Shown here: piece after piece, positions 22,795 through 33,200 of the stretch
Layout of the letters: each line of letters begins with the position of its first letter
Position numbering within the stretch: position 1 is the first letter of the stretch
NCBI GenBank assembly: GCA_022702705.1
Contig: CM040427.1
Span: forward strand, 72,283,283-72,347,282
Origin: Papilionanthe hookeriana x Papilionanthe teres
Taxonomy: Eukaryota > Streptophyta > Magnoliopsida > Asparagales > Orchidaceae
Direction of reading: 5' to 3'
DNA length: 64,000 nucleotides
Program-made: the position numbers and the translations under genes
Notes under the pieces: model-generated
Told to the model about the DNA's origin: nothing
Database searches by the model: none
Seen by the model: the letters and a program-made list of their open reading frames with translations, nothing else

Positions 22795-25115
22795 TGACAT
22801 GTCTAAAAATACACTTTGTGCTTATGTTTAATGATATTACACTTTAAAGGAATGTATTTTACACGTCTTTAATTTCAAGTATAAGAAATGAACTTTTGGA
22901 GAAAATGAAGAAAAAACAGTGTAATTTGGAGCCAAATCGAGTAAGGAAGAAAATTCTTATTTGGCGAATATTGATATGAATTTCTATGTTTATTCTCCTT
23001 TGCTTTTATCACATGTTTTTGAATGAAATAACACTTTAAAGAAATGTTATTTTCATGTTCATATTGTAAGTATAACACTTGGAGCAAATTGGAGCTGAAA
23101 TTGGGCGAAACAGAGCGAAACATACGTGTTATTCGCAGGGTGGGGTCTAGGTGCCTAAACTAGCACCTAGACGCTAATCTCAATGAGAAAACGATGCCTA
23201 GGTTTCTGAGATGGTTTTTGGACGCTTTTGGGCTATTCTGGGTGGTTCCGGGATGCTTTGGAAGCTTCTAAGTGGCTACGCACGCCCCAAGGTGATATTT
23301 AATGAATCAAGACATTTGGAAAGACACCTTTTGGCATTTCACATCTTTTGGAGTGAAATATGTGTCTCTTGGAGTGAAGAGATGTGTCTCCTATAATTAA
23401 GATGTGTTTTGTGTCTCTTTAAAAAGAGGAGGTTGATGCCTCTCATAAAGAAGATGAGTAGTTTTTAGGGAGTTTTTAGAGAGAGTTTTGGTGTGAGTGT
23501 AGAGAGGAGATGTAGATGTAGATTTCTCCATTTTCTGGAGAGATTTGTGAGAGATTTTGAGAGATGAGTAACAAAGCATGAGCAGAGCATGAATCGATAG
23601 GAGACTTTACTGAGAAATTTTCATCTTTCTTGCAGAGGGAAAAAACTAAGTAGTGTGTTATTTATTATTTTGTAATTATACTAAACACATTCTAGTGGAT
23701 TTTGCTTTGATTTAATGAAGTTTTTTGTTTTGTTTGATTCATGCTTCGTGAGTAGTTTTATTTACATTTTTCTTTTAATATAAAGTAGTTGCATGTGTAG
23801 GAAAATTTATTGTATGATAAAATAATTCTTATTTTCATGTGATGAGTAATATCTCCTTCAGCTCATTGACATAACTTGAGTGACAATATATTATGTTAAA
23901 ATACGTTGTAAGAGAAATTAAGACTCGGGAGAGCTGTGATCTTGCAACTTGAGTGCACTCACATTGACTGGTTGGCTAGTAAAATAGTTTAGGCGGCAAT
24001 GCAACTTTCAAGGAAATATAATTTAATGATATGTTCCTATAAGAAACTTCTAAGTAAGAGATAGTTGCATAAAACCAAATAGAATACTAAGTGTACCTAT
24101 ATACTCGAATGATGGTAGGTAGACATATGCTCCTTGTTGACATATAATTTATTACATAATTATATCAATCCTTTTATTAATTATGTCATAATCTTCATTT
24201 TACTTTTCTTTTCTAATGAATTAGATGCATGTTTAAAAATTTAGATTCTTCTTAGATATTCTCTTATTTTATTAATATAATGATATTCCCTTAAACTTTG
24301 TTTACATTGCAATTTAGGTCTGTTTTAATGTTAAAATTTATTTTAATTGCATTAGGATCTATAAGGATGGTGTAATTCTCAACGATGTGGAACAACGTCA
24401 ACCTTTAGGATGGGAGGCTGACTCAGTCCACTGGTTAGTGCAAATAGATAGGGAGATAAGTTTTGATGGGCGTATAATTGATGTTTCTAGGGTAACATGC
24501 TAGATTTTTTTCTATTCGATTTAGATTTTGGATCTAAGGTTCCTTAATGGGTAATATGGAGGTGAAAAACCAGAATCTACTCAACACTACTACATAAGCT
24601 GGAACAAATTTTAGATTCACCAATGTTCTTTACAAGCGCCGAGTGGGCGTAAAGAATATGTATGCTCCTATTTGTCACTAGTAACTTTATATTTAAAGCA
24701 TTTCATTCCCTCACATTATCTAGTTCATTACTCGAGAAAGGTAGTCTTTAACATCTCAAAATTCTCTAAACCAATTTATTCAGGTAAGTTATCTTTAGAT
24801 TTAAGATTTTCATTTAGAAATAATTATTAGAAAAACCATTTTAATTGACATTCCAAACTAAGGCATTAAACTAGTACACTAGAATTAGCCTAAGGGATTT
24901 ACCTCACTTCTCTGCAGGATCGATACTATGGGTGTTAAAAGAAAATCATATATTACTTGAAACGATACATATACTTGTATAGCACCCCTAGTGCGTAAAT
25001 ATTTTTTAAATTTTATAACATTTTGATTTTGCACACTAGCCACTAAAGATAAATTAGGACATGTTTTTTGTCATCCTTTGGAAGCTAAACTATTGCATAA
25101 CTGCGGGTCGGGTCA
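22795..25115 (+). repeat. 3' LTR of the plus-strand element
   Basis: It begins TGACATGTC and ends GCGGGTCGGGTCA, the exact family end. At 2321 bp it is the longest LTR of the family here. U3 holds a perfect 10-bp inverted repeat, GTCTAGGTGC (23145-23154) and GCACCTAGAC (23163-23172), with an 8-base loop. The middle section (about 23650-24600) is much diverged from the other LTRs. Confidence 0.8.
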
Positions 25116-25754
25116 GGTCTCGTGCCTATAGGCAACAATGAATGTGCCCCTAGTGAGATAAGGTTTGGAGGCAACCCCAGAATCTTAGGAGCCGTCGATT
25201 TAGGTGATTCCACCAAAGTCCCCAGCCAAGACCTTCTTAAACTTGAGTCCACCTGTCATTCTAAGAGTCCGCGAGTTAAGAATAAAAGAAAGCTGAAGTT
25301 AGTTTCCATAGAAGCCAGATATCACAGTTGTGGGCTTCATACAGCAATAAATCCCGCACACCTCCAACAACTTCTGTCGACCAGGTTCTGCAATTTCTGA
25401 ATGCAACTACAGAAATTTCTGAGGACTTACTTTTGTACTTGTTTTTTATAGAGTTGCTTGAAGATCTGACCCGTGGAGTTTTTTGTTAAGATGTCTGATG
25501 ACCGAAGGGTGGAGTACTTATGATATTTTTATAATCGCAAAAACATTTAATAGTCTTTTTTTATTTACAATTGCATGAGAAATTTATATTTGCTTATTTA
25601 TTTTTTCATTTTTGCTTTGGATATTTCATTTTCTTAAGACATGACTTATTCAATGATGCATCTATGTTTATTGTGTTGTTCGTAACCTTATATGATTGTA
25701 GCTAATTCTTTGATGCTTCTGTGTTAGCTAATAAGTTACTGATCTACATGGATG
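25116..25754. other. Intergenic DNA, no gene seen
   Basis: A 92-codon ORF at 25122-25400 gives no recognised protein and has no homologue in the window. A (TA)n run follows just downstream at 25775-25801. Nothing else stands out. Confidence 0.5.
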
Positions 25755-27360
25755 TGATGCACCAAAAATATGTTAATTTATATATATATATATATATATA
25801 AATTGTACCCATTTTTGGTGTTATCACACTTTAAAGGAAGATAATTTTCATGTTTTGTTGCAGGTATGATGATTTTAGGTGTTTGGAGTGAAAGAAAGAA
25901 AGAAGGAACAAATTTGGAGCAAAAAGAGGCAAAAAGAAGAATTTAGCCTATTGGGGCCAACGGCGCCAGAATGGGCGTCGCCGACACTTAAATCCAGAGA
26001 GCATTGTAATTAATTCGGCAATAGAGCACCGATGGTGCCCTATCCAGCGCCGATGACGCCCAAAATCGATGGAGATTAAATTCAATGCATTTGGACGATT
26101 TTTGAAGGGTTGCTTGAGGAAACTCTTGGGGAATTTCTAACTTATTTTAGACAGTTATGGATGCCCTTTTGAAGAGGAAAGAGGGGAAGAAGTGTCTTTC
26201 GGGGAGAGAGTAAAGTGTGTTAGGGTTTTGGAGAGTTTGTGTAGACGTGAGTATAGTGTGTAGAAGTCTTGTTTTGTGAGTGATTCTTTTCTAGAGAGTG
26301 TAGGAGAAGGAGGAAAGTGAGAGTTTGCTTCATCCTTATTATTCTAAAGAGAGAATTGAGTGTTGTTGTTAAGAGAGAAAAAGATTCAAAGGAACTTCAA
26401 GGGATTTGCTTGGGGAAGAAATTAAGATAAGTTATATTTAGTTCTTGTTGTTTGTATGACTTTGCTTTTTTATATAAAATCCATGTTTTGTTGAACCTTC
26501 CTCATGAATTTTGAGTAGTTTTCTTTGTCTTTCTCATTGCAATGTGATGTGGTGAAGTGGTAATATAGATTTGATGTGTCATTTAAATGCTAGGAAATTG
26601 TGATGATTTTTCACTTTGTACTTCATTTACTTTTCAACATGGTTAATTGAATTGTTAAAGCTTGTTGTGAAACATTCAATCCGAAATAACTAAGTGTTAT
26701 ACAACAAAAGTGGAGAATTCATTCAATTTTCATGAATGAGTTACATAGTTCATGGGGCTTGAGTGCAAATAAATATGAAAAAGTGTTTTGATGGGCGTTG
26801 ACTTGGAGATTTCAGGGTGATAGACTGAAATGTTTAATTTGGTCATAGTTTTTGATAACTAAAGCAAGGGTTGGCCTTCAGGTGAAGGCAAGTGGGAGCG
26901 CTGAAGTGAGAGCCAGTATCCTCCCAGCCTAACCATGAATTTAGAGACTAAGCCTATGATTTGCCAATATTTTTTACATAAATCTGAAGAAGGGGTACTT
27001 TGAAGGGGGTAGAGAATATAAATGCTTCTATTTGACACAATACAGAACTTTATCAATTTATATAATTCACTCATCATAATATCATTGTTAGGGGAAATAT
27101 GATTTTTCATATTTAAACCTTTCAATACAAAACTTAGTCTGTGTTATTTAATTTAGAAAGTAATTTTAGTTAACTTAGCTTTTAACAATCATTACATTAG
27201 CAACATAAATATTGCATGAACTTGCATTGTGAATTGAGTATTAGATTTCATTACTAAATTATACTTTGAATTATTTCAAACTTTCTCGTGGGATCGATAA
27301 TCATGACTCCACTAGATCATTGTATTACTTGAACGATACGTCCACTTGTGTATATGAGTG
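25755..27360 (+). repeat. Fourth, highly decayed LTR of the Athila-like family
   Basis: Plus orientation. TGATGCACCAAAAATATG resembles the family U3 start. CACTTTAAAGGAAG near 25830 matches the conserved CACTTTAAAGG box, AGTGAGAGCCAGTATCCTCC at about 26906 is the conserved mid-LTR block, and GATACGTCCACTTGTGTA near 27335 the conserved R/U5 block. The U3 module at 25945-26060 has GGCGCC-rich inverted repeats. The right end is not clear and no internal region or partner LTR follows, so it is a solo or truncated LTR. Confidence 0.65.
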
Positions 27361-27412
27361 ACTGCTTAATTGTTATATTGATCTTACTATGAAACTGAAT
27401 TGAAATAGTCTT

Positions 27413-27718
27413 TTGAAAATTTACGCTTGTAGCAACACCGGTCAGGATGCAACTAGAGAAACAGATATGAAGAGAGCTTTAGATGTTGTATGCTTGATGT
27501 ATGGTTATTATAACTTGTACATAGAGCGGTCCCCTTGCATGACATCATCTTATGCTGGGCATAAATTGGTTGGGGAGTTGCTTGCGAGCCACCCAACGTA
27601 ATTTAGCAATATGTTTTGCATGATGCAGGCGATATTCAACAATTTGTTGGAGGGCCTATGCAGAAATCATAAACTTCGTGGCTCTTCCAAGATGACTTTG
27701 CGAGCGCTGTTTAATAAA
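27413..27718 (+). pseudogene. PIF/Harbinger transposase fossil, N-terminal part
   Basis: The + strand frame gives YGYYNLYIERSPCMTSSYAG then ELLASHPT, a stop, FSNMF and, after more decay, LRGSSKMTLRALF. This matches the N-terminal region of plant PIF/Harbinger nucleases and is homologous to the start of the transposase at 45096-46460 (QYYNTYVDREPCYTSSQVG, GHPTRFRNIF). The catalytic DDE part is absent. No terminal inverted repeats were found around it. Confidence 0.72.
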
Positions 27719-28660
27719 TCCTAATGAAGGCAATCATGTTTCTCTCTTCTTTTCGGTACTGCTATTTTTTAGATTCTTCTTGATTGCTTTTTTTGATGAC
27801 TGCATATGCGACACACATGAGCTTGGTATTACGTGTGTTAAAGGCAACCAAGAACCGTTTTTTTACAAGGTCTGTTGTCTTCTTGTTGTGATATATTCGT
27901 TGGTTGGTATATTAAGTTATCTGAGACCTCACACCTCCACAAAACTGTAATTAACTACTTTTTTTATCAATTTTTACTTGTTTATTTTATACAATTCATG
28001 TTTATTTTTGTTCCTCGTATATTTGATTTTGATTGTTTGGGTTTTTTACAATATTTGTAATTGTTTTTGTTTCATTTATTTTGTTTTCCTTATGGTGGAT
28101 TTATGATGAGACATTTGATCTTATAGTTTATTCTATATATTATGTTTGTCGACATTGGTTAGTGTTACATGTGAAATCTTATTGGAGACAACTAATTTCC
28201 TCTTTTTTTCAGCGATATTGTATTTAAATTTCTTCTAGATGACTTTTTTGTGATATGCATATGTGGCACACGCAAGCTTCATATTACATGGGTTAAAGAC
28301 AACCAAACCCTTTTTTTTCGAAGTATGTTGTCTTCTCGTGGTGATAGATTCATTGGTTGGTATATTGAGTCCTCCAAGATCTGACGCCTGCATAAAATTG
28401 TAATTAATTACTTCTTTTATCAAATTATATTTGTATTATGACTAATGGATTGACTTTTAAAACATTCATGAAAGATAAGGTCTAGGATTCTAAGGACCTC
28501 CCGAGGAGTGTCACGCCAACACGGACTTCAGAGTTCATTGCTGACGTCACATCAACCACATAGTTACAAGAGAAAGTTCTATAGGTGTTCGCGAAGAATC
28601 ACGTAGAAGTGTGAGTTCTTCTGGTGGGTATATAGGCTGGAAGATTCCACCGTCGAGAGT
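27719..28660. repeat. Diverged direct repeat pair, about 190 bp
   Basis: 27787-27975 and 28237-28435 share an ordered series of words: GATGACT..GCATATG, GGTTAAAG/TGTTAAAGGCAACCAA, TTGTTGTGATA/CGTGGTGATA, ATTCGTTGGTTGGTATATT and AAACTGTAATTAACTACTT. The copies lie 450 bp apart in the same orientation. Origin unknown; possibly terminal or subterminal repeats of a decayed element. The rest of the stretch holds no gene. Confidence 0.6.
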
Positions 28661-28905
28661 GACTTAGCTCGTAGAATTTCCATGGAAGACGGTCTAGCTC
28701 GTGACATACGTCGTCAGCATTTTAAAAATAATATTATCATATTATTAAATATTATTTTAATAGTCTTTTTTATTTTATTGATGACTTAGCTCGTAGAATA
28801 TCCATGAAGGACGGTCTAGCTCGTGACATACGTCGTCATCATTTTAAAATTAATATTATCATATTATTAAATATTATTTTAATAGTCTTTTTCTTTATTT
28901 TAATG
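28661..28905. repeat. Tandem duplication, 122-bp period
   Basis: Two copies beginning GACTTAGCTCGTAGAAT (28661 and 28783), each ending in the AT-rich TTATCATATTATTAAATATT segment. Few differences, so fairly recent. Confidence 0.85.
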
Positions 28906-29203
28906 ATAATGACACTCACTGTTAAGTGAGATATATATCTTATTTTTTTTACTGTTATGAAGTGGATTTTTGCATCTCAAGTATCAAATATATTATTATA
29001 ACAGTTCTGTTGAAAACAACATCACTGCATATGGGCAAAATGTTCATTTGTCTAGAAACAACTGCAAAACAATTATTTTTAAACTGAAAATAACAAACAG
29101 TTAATCGATTTATCCGCAACAGTTTCTGTGAAATAGTTTATTGGGGCAGCTGCTGCGCATCAGCTTATTAATAAACCGAAGCTGTCCTAAACAAACCCAC
29201 AAT

Positions 29204-29246
29204 TCCACATCGGTTTCTTAAAGCCTTAAAGATGCATAAATATAGG
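29204..29246 (+). promoter_or_regulatory. USE/TATA pair resembling a plant snRNA promoter
   Basis: ATTCCACATCGG resembles the upstream sequence element RTCCCACATCG of plant U-snRNA genes, and CATAAATATAG follows about 23 bases later, a spacing typical of RNA polymerase III snRNA promoters. The DNA downstream does not read as U6, U3 or another snRNA I recognise. Likely a fossil promoter or a coincidental pair. Confidence 0.3.
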
Positions 29247-29749
29247 GAGATCCCTCTTTTGAGCATTATAATTTGTGTGGCTCACTTAAAGGTTCTAACT
29301 ATTGAACTCCAATTCAAGCCAAACATAAGTTTTTTGAACATTAGAGTTTGAATCAAGCCAAACACAAACAAGCTATTTTGAACAAAATCCTAACAGCAAA
29401 AAAGAAAAATTAACGAGCCGAACACGAACAAATTGTGAGCTCACCGCCCTAACTAAGGGTGTAAACGAGCCGAACACGAGCGAGCCAGCCTCGTTTATAT
29501 TTCGAGCTCACAAAGTGTGTTTGTGTTCGACTCATTTGCTTAGCGAGCTGTTCACGAACAAAGAGTTGTTTTAACAACCCTAATTACGTACTCGTAAGAT
29601 GTTAATGATTGAGACAAGATTTAAAAATAATTATTCATATTAAAACATCATTTGAATCTAATTTAATAATTTCTATTATATTTCTTAATTAATACTTTTA
29701 ATTGATTATAAATCAATGTAGCCTTGTAGTTAATTAAAATTTTTTAAGA

Positions 29750-29751
<2 letters not shown>

Positions 29752-29792
<41 letters not shown>
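29752..29792. repeat. (TA)n microsatellite
   Basis: About 20 uninterrupted TA units. It directly follows the 3' end of the minus-strand SINE and may have grown from its tail. Confidence 0.95.
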
Positions 29793-29795
<3 letters not shown>

Positions 29796-29970
29796 ATTGA
29801 TCGACAGTCGGAGTCCACCGATCAACCCCTATAGGATTGAACCGACCGAGAAGCGGAATCCCTTCCAGTCCGGTGTGCTATTCGAATTCTCCCGTCATGG
29901 GGTGGATTCTAACCCCTGACCCGAAGGACTTGCACCAAAGGCCGCAACCAATGAGCTAAGACTTTCACAC
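29793..29970 (-). mobile_element. tRNA-derived SINE
   Basis: On the minus strand the sequence has RNA polymerase III boxes: box A TAGCTCATTGG (29948-29958) and box B GGTTAGAATCC (29904-29914), 33 bases apart as in tRNA genes. The body downstream is not tRNA-like and ends at the TA-rich tail at 29792. No tRNA fold or CCA end is present, so it is not a tRNA gene. It sits inside the hAT-like sequence. Confidence 0.7.
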
Positions 29971-30246
29971 ACACACATAATTGATGAGTAATATTTCGAG
30001 TCAAAACGAGCTGAACACGAACAAACAAATCTTTGTTCGTGTTCGGCTCGTTAACATAACGAACGAGCTGAACACGAACTTCTTAACGAGCTGAACATGA
30101 ACTGCTCGCGAAGAACGGCCCCCTAACACCAAAAAAAAAAAAAAATAAAAAAATAAAAATAAAATAAAAGATTTTTACTAAATCGCGGGACATTTTAACT
30201 CAGGTTCCCGGTTTCTCGCAGTTGCGTAGACGTCCCCTCAAAGTGT

Positions 30247-30260
30247 AGGGTTAGGGTTTT
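30247..30260 (+). promoter_or_regulatory. Telo-box in the leader of the OB-fold gene
   Basis: GGGTTAGGGTTTT, the reverse complement of the AAACCCTAA telo-box, lies about 20 bases before the start codon. In plants this element near the transcription start is common in genes expressed in dividing cells. No clear TATA box was found upstream. Confidence 0.5.
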
Positions 30261-30277
30261 CTCTGGTTCGAGAAGTA

Positions 30278-33200
30278 ATGTCGACGGCGGCGGCAGGGGA
30301 GCAGGGAGCGACGGGGAAACCGGCAATGAGGAAGCCGGTGTTTGTGAAAGTGGATCAATTGAAGCCGGGGACGAAAGGGCACACGCTTGCAGTGAAGGTT
30401 ATCGACTCGAAGACAGTGCTGCAGAAGGGCAAGGCGGCATCTGCACATCTACGACAGTCGAAGATTGCCGAATGCATCGTTGGAGATGAGACGGGGACTA
30501 TCATTTTCACTGCCCGCAACGATCAGGGTTTGTTTTACTTCCGCCCCGTCCATTTCTCTCACGACGTCTCTTCATATCTGCTTCTCTTTGACTTGTTGGT
30601 TCCATGGTTTAGGTTAATCAATGGTTTACTTGGGATCGATTAAATTAGGTTGAGATCCTGTTTGTTTGTTCTTTCTCTGGCGAAGAAAAGATTGACAGAT
30701 TAGAATGGCATTTACTCCTTTTTCGCTCTTATGGGACTGTCCATTCAATTATTTTCTCTAGTGGGTTACGTTGAGTTGTCTGATTGGAAGAGGCCAAAGC
30801 TTACAATCGGCTTATTTTCCCGTGCCCGAAGCTTCCCAGAAACCCTGATTACTGCACGCATAACAGGTCGTTTTGTTGGATATTTAGTGCATTATGCTCC
30901 ATTTGTCAGTTCACCTCAATCTTACAAGTGGTCATAGAAAATACAACTGGCACACTTACGTAGAACTAACATGTGGGTGTTTCATGAGAAGGATGTCTTC
31001 ATGCCTTATATTTGAGCTGTTTTTCTAAACACCTCATGGAAATAGACCGGGAAGAGAATGCAAAAGAAATACCATTCCTTTTGTCTGCCAGATTTTGGTT
31101 AAAAAAATGATCCAAACTCATATTGAAACATAGTTTATTTATTTATTATTATTTTTTATTTCTGTCGATTGCTTTAAACTTATCTGTATAAAAAGATCTG
31201 CTTGGATATAGGTGTATTCATATGAACTTTAATAGCTCCACATAACAAATATCAGGATATTGTTATTTCTAAAATATGTTTGATACCTGTACCTAGTAAG
31301 CAATCAACATGTTCAGGTAAAACGACTCTAAGCAATGGCTTGGAGCCTCTACAAATGATTCTTATTCAATTGCATTTTGATTTTTTTTTTAATTCAAAAT
31401 TCTTTAGACTGCCCTTTTGAACTGCAAGTGTTAGTTGCTTCCAACAAGTAAACAAAAACTGGGCTAAGATCGAAAATGTAATTGAACCACAAATGGAAAA
31501 GGAATAGTGACAATATTTAACTGAAAACGGAGAGAAAGGAATGTAGAGGGAGACTGATAATTTGGATTTATAAGGGATGGAGCGAGATCTCAGAGGTGTT
31601 GTAGCGGGCGAAGAATGGGGATTGAACTCTGTGTTGGGCTATGTGAGAATGTTTCTAGGAGTAGAGAGGTTGATGACCTTGGTTTGAGTGTTCCTGCTTG
31701 CAAGCGTGGCAATGCATCATGAAAGGGGTTCAAGAGATAATGAGTACAACCTCTGTAGGGGTTCAAGTGTTGATACTGCATGATGGAAAACCTTGTGATT
31801 TTAAAATGCTTAAACTTTCGGTGTTCAATTTGTTTCTTAGTGAAGAGAGGTTGATTATTTTGCTTTTGAGCGTTCTTGCCTTCAAGTGCAGTGATTCAGT
31901 ATAAGAAGAGGTTCAAGTGGCAATGGTCGTTTCCTCTTCAAAGGTTTGCAACATCATTAAGTTTCAAAAAAACATGAGAACACACATTTTGAAAGTAGTG
32001 GATTTAATATTGGGACTTCCAAAAATTTCCCTTAAAATGGAAAAAACAAGATTTATACTCATATTTTATTGTTTTAATTCATGAATTTATATGGGTTTTT
32101 TTGTCAAGGATGCAAAATTTCCAACAACATTTTTAAATAAATCAATAAACATTTTTTGCTTTAAGGCCATTTATTATAACCGCTTCAGTTTTTTTTAAAG
32201 CAGAATAAAGTTCCAAGAAATAGGCTTGTTTTTGGTTTTCAAACCAAATAGTATTGCTGTCTTGAAATATGGTAAATACCCATTGAGATTTTCTAACTGA
32301 TTTTTAAAACCTCCTTTTATGAAATTAACTCTAAAATGCATCAACATTGTCACGTCGTTTTCGCCATAATGGACATCATAAAACTTTTATATTATTATTT
32401 AATATTGATGGATAATATTTTAATATGATATTGTATTTTATAAAAAATTGGAACCTTAGAATTCTTATTTTCAAACTAGAATATTATGGGCCAATTCTAA
32501 TGTTAATCCATAATAATTTTTATAGCTACATAAACTAAATAAATTAAAAACAATATCTAAAATTATTAATGCCATTAAAGGTGTAATAATCATCATACAT
32601 AGTATACAATATCATGTTAAGTTGAAATACTTAATTTATGGCTATAAAGGTTTTATTGCATTGTTTTTTATCTGATTTAGATTGCCCTTTTAAGATTGAG
32701 CTTCGATATTGTGGCCTCTGATTCCATAGCTGTGTAATAATATTGTATGCAATTCAATATGTCATTTCTTATTGTTAATTTAAATTTTATATAGTTTTAT
32801 TATTGCATTCTGCAAGTCACACCTATGGATAAAAGGTATGTTTTACATCCTAGTTTTGAAATGTTGTACACAATCATGAGAATTGAAAGCTCATGAAGCA
32901 GATTATTTTTTTATACTTAGAAAACTGATAAAGTGAAAACCATGGGGCATACCTTAGAAAAAGAAAAAAAAAAAAAAAAAAAAAAAAAAAAACACTTGGT
33001 TGGGAAACATTTGGTCACTCTTCCATGAAATTGGAGCAAATGTCAGCATGAAGAAAAGATCTAGATTGTAGAGAAAGTCACATGGTGTAATGAAGTGGGA
33101 TATCTGAAGTCATTTTATGGATGGGGGAGAGTGGCTAGAAATAATCTTTATCTTGGAAGAAGAGGGGGTACGCATAACATTCTGAATCGGTGAGTCCATA

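Larger units (their letters stand above)
18920..25115 (+). mobile_element. Decayed plus-strand Athila-like element with truncated 5' LTR
   Basis: Same family as 1054-10270 in the opposite orientation: 5' LTR fragment 18920-19375, decayed primer site, interior 19376-22794, polypurine tract and full 3' LTR 22795-25115 (TG..CA). The interior keeps the gag C-terminal stretch and the acidic post-protease segment but has lost the gag core and the protease. No RT or integrase is present. The left 1.8 kb of the 5' LTR is missing, so its target duplication cannot be checked. Confidence 0.8.
29454..30126. mobile_element. hAT-like non-autonomous element with subterminal repeats
   Basis: The left side (TAAGGGTGTAAACGAGCCG, then CGAACACGAGCGAGCC) and the right side (ACGAGCTGAACACGAAC repeated in both orientations between 30005 and 30110, ending GGCCCCCTAA) carry the ACGAGCYGAACACGAAC subterminal words often seen in plant hAT-type elements. 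The same words at 29411-29445 belong to a second, adjoining relic. No target duplication was resolved, and the middle is interrupted by the SINE and a (TA)n tract. Confidence 0.5.

Noticed and set aside
25122..25400. 92-codon ORF
   Set aside because: No recognised motif; isolated ORF of chance length directly after an LTR.
29904..29958. Possible tRNA gene on the minus strand
   Set aside because: A and B boxes are present but no cloverleaf arms or acceptor stem; the sequence continues into a non-tRNA body with a TA tail, so it is called a SINE.
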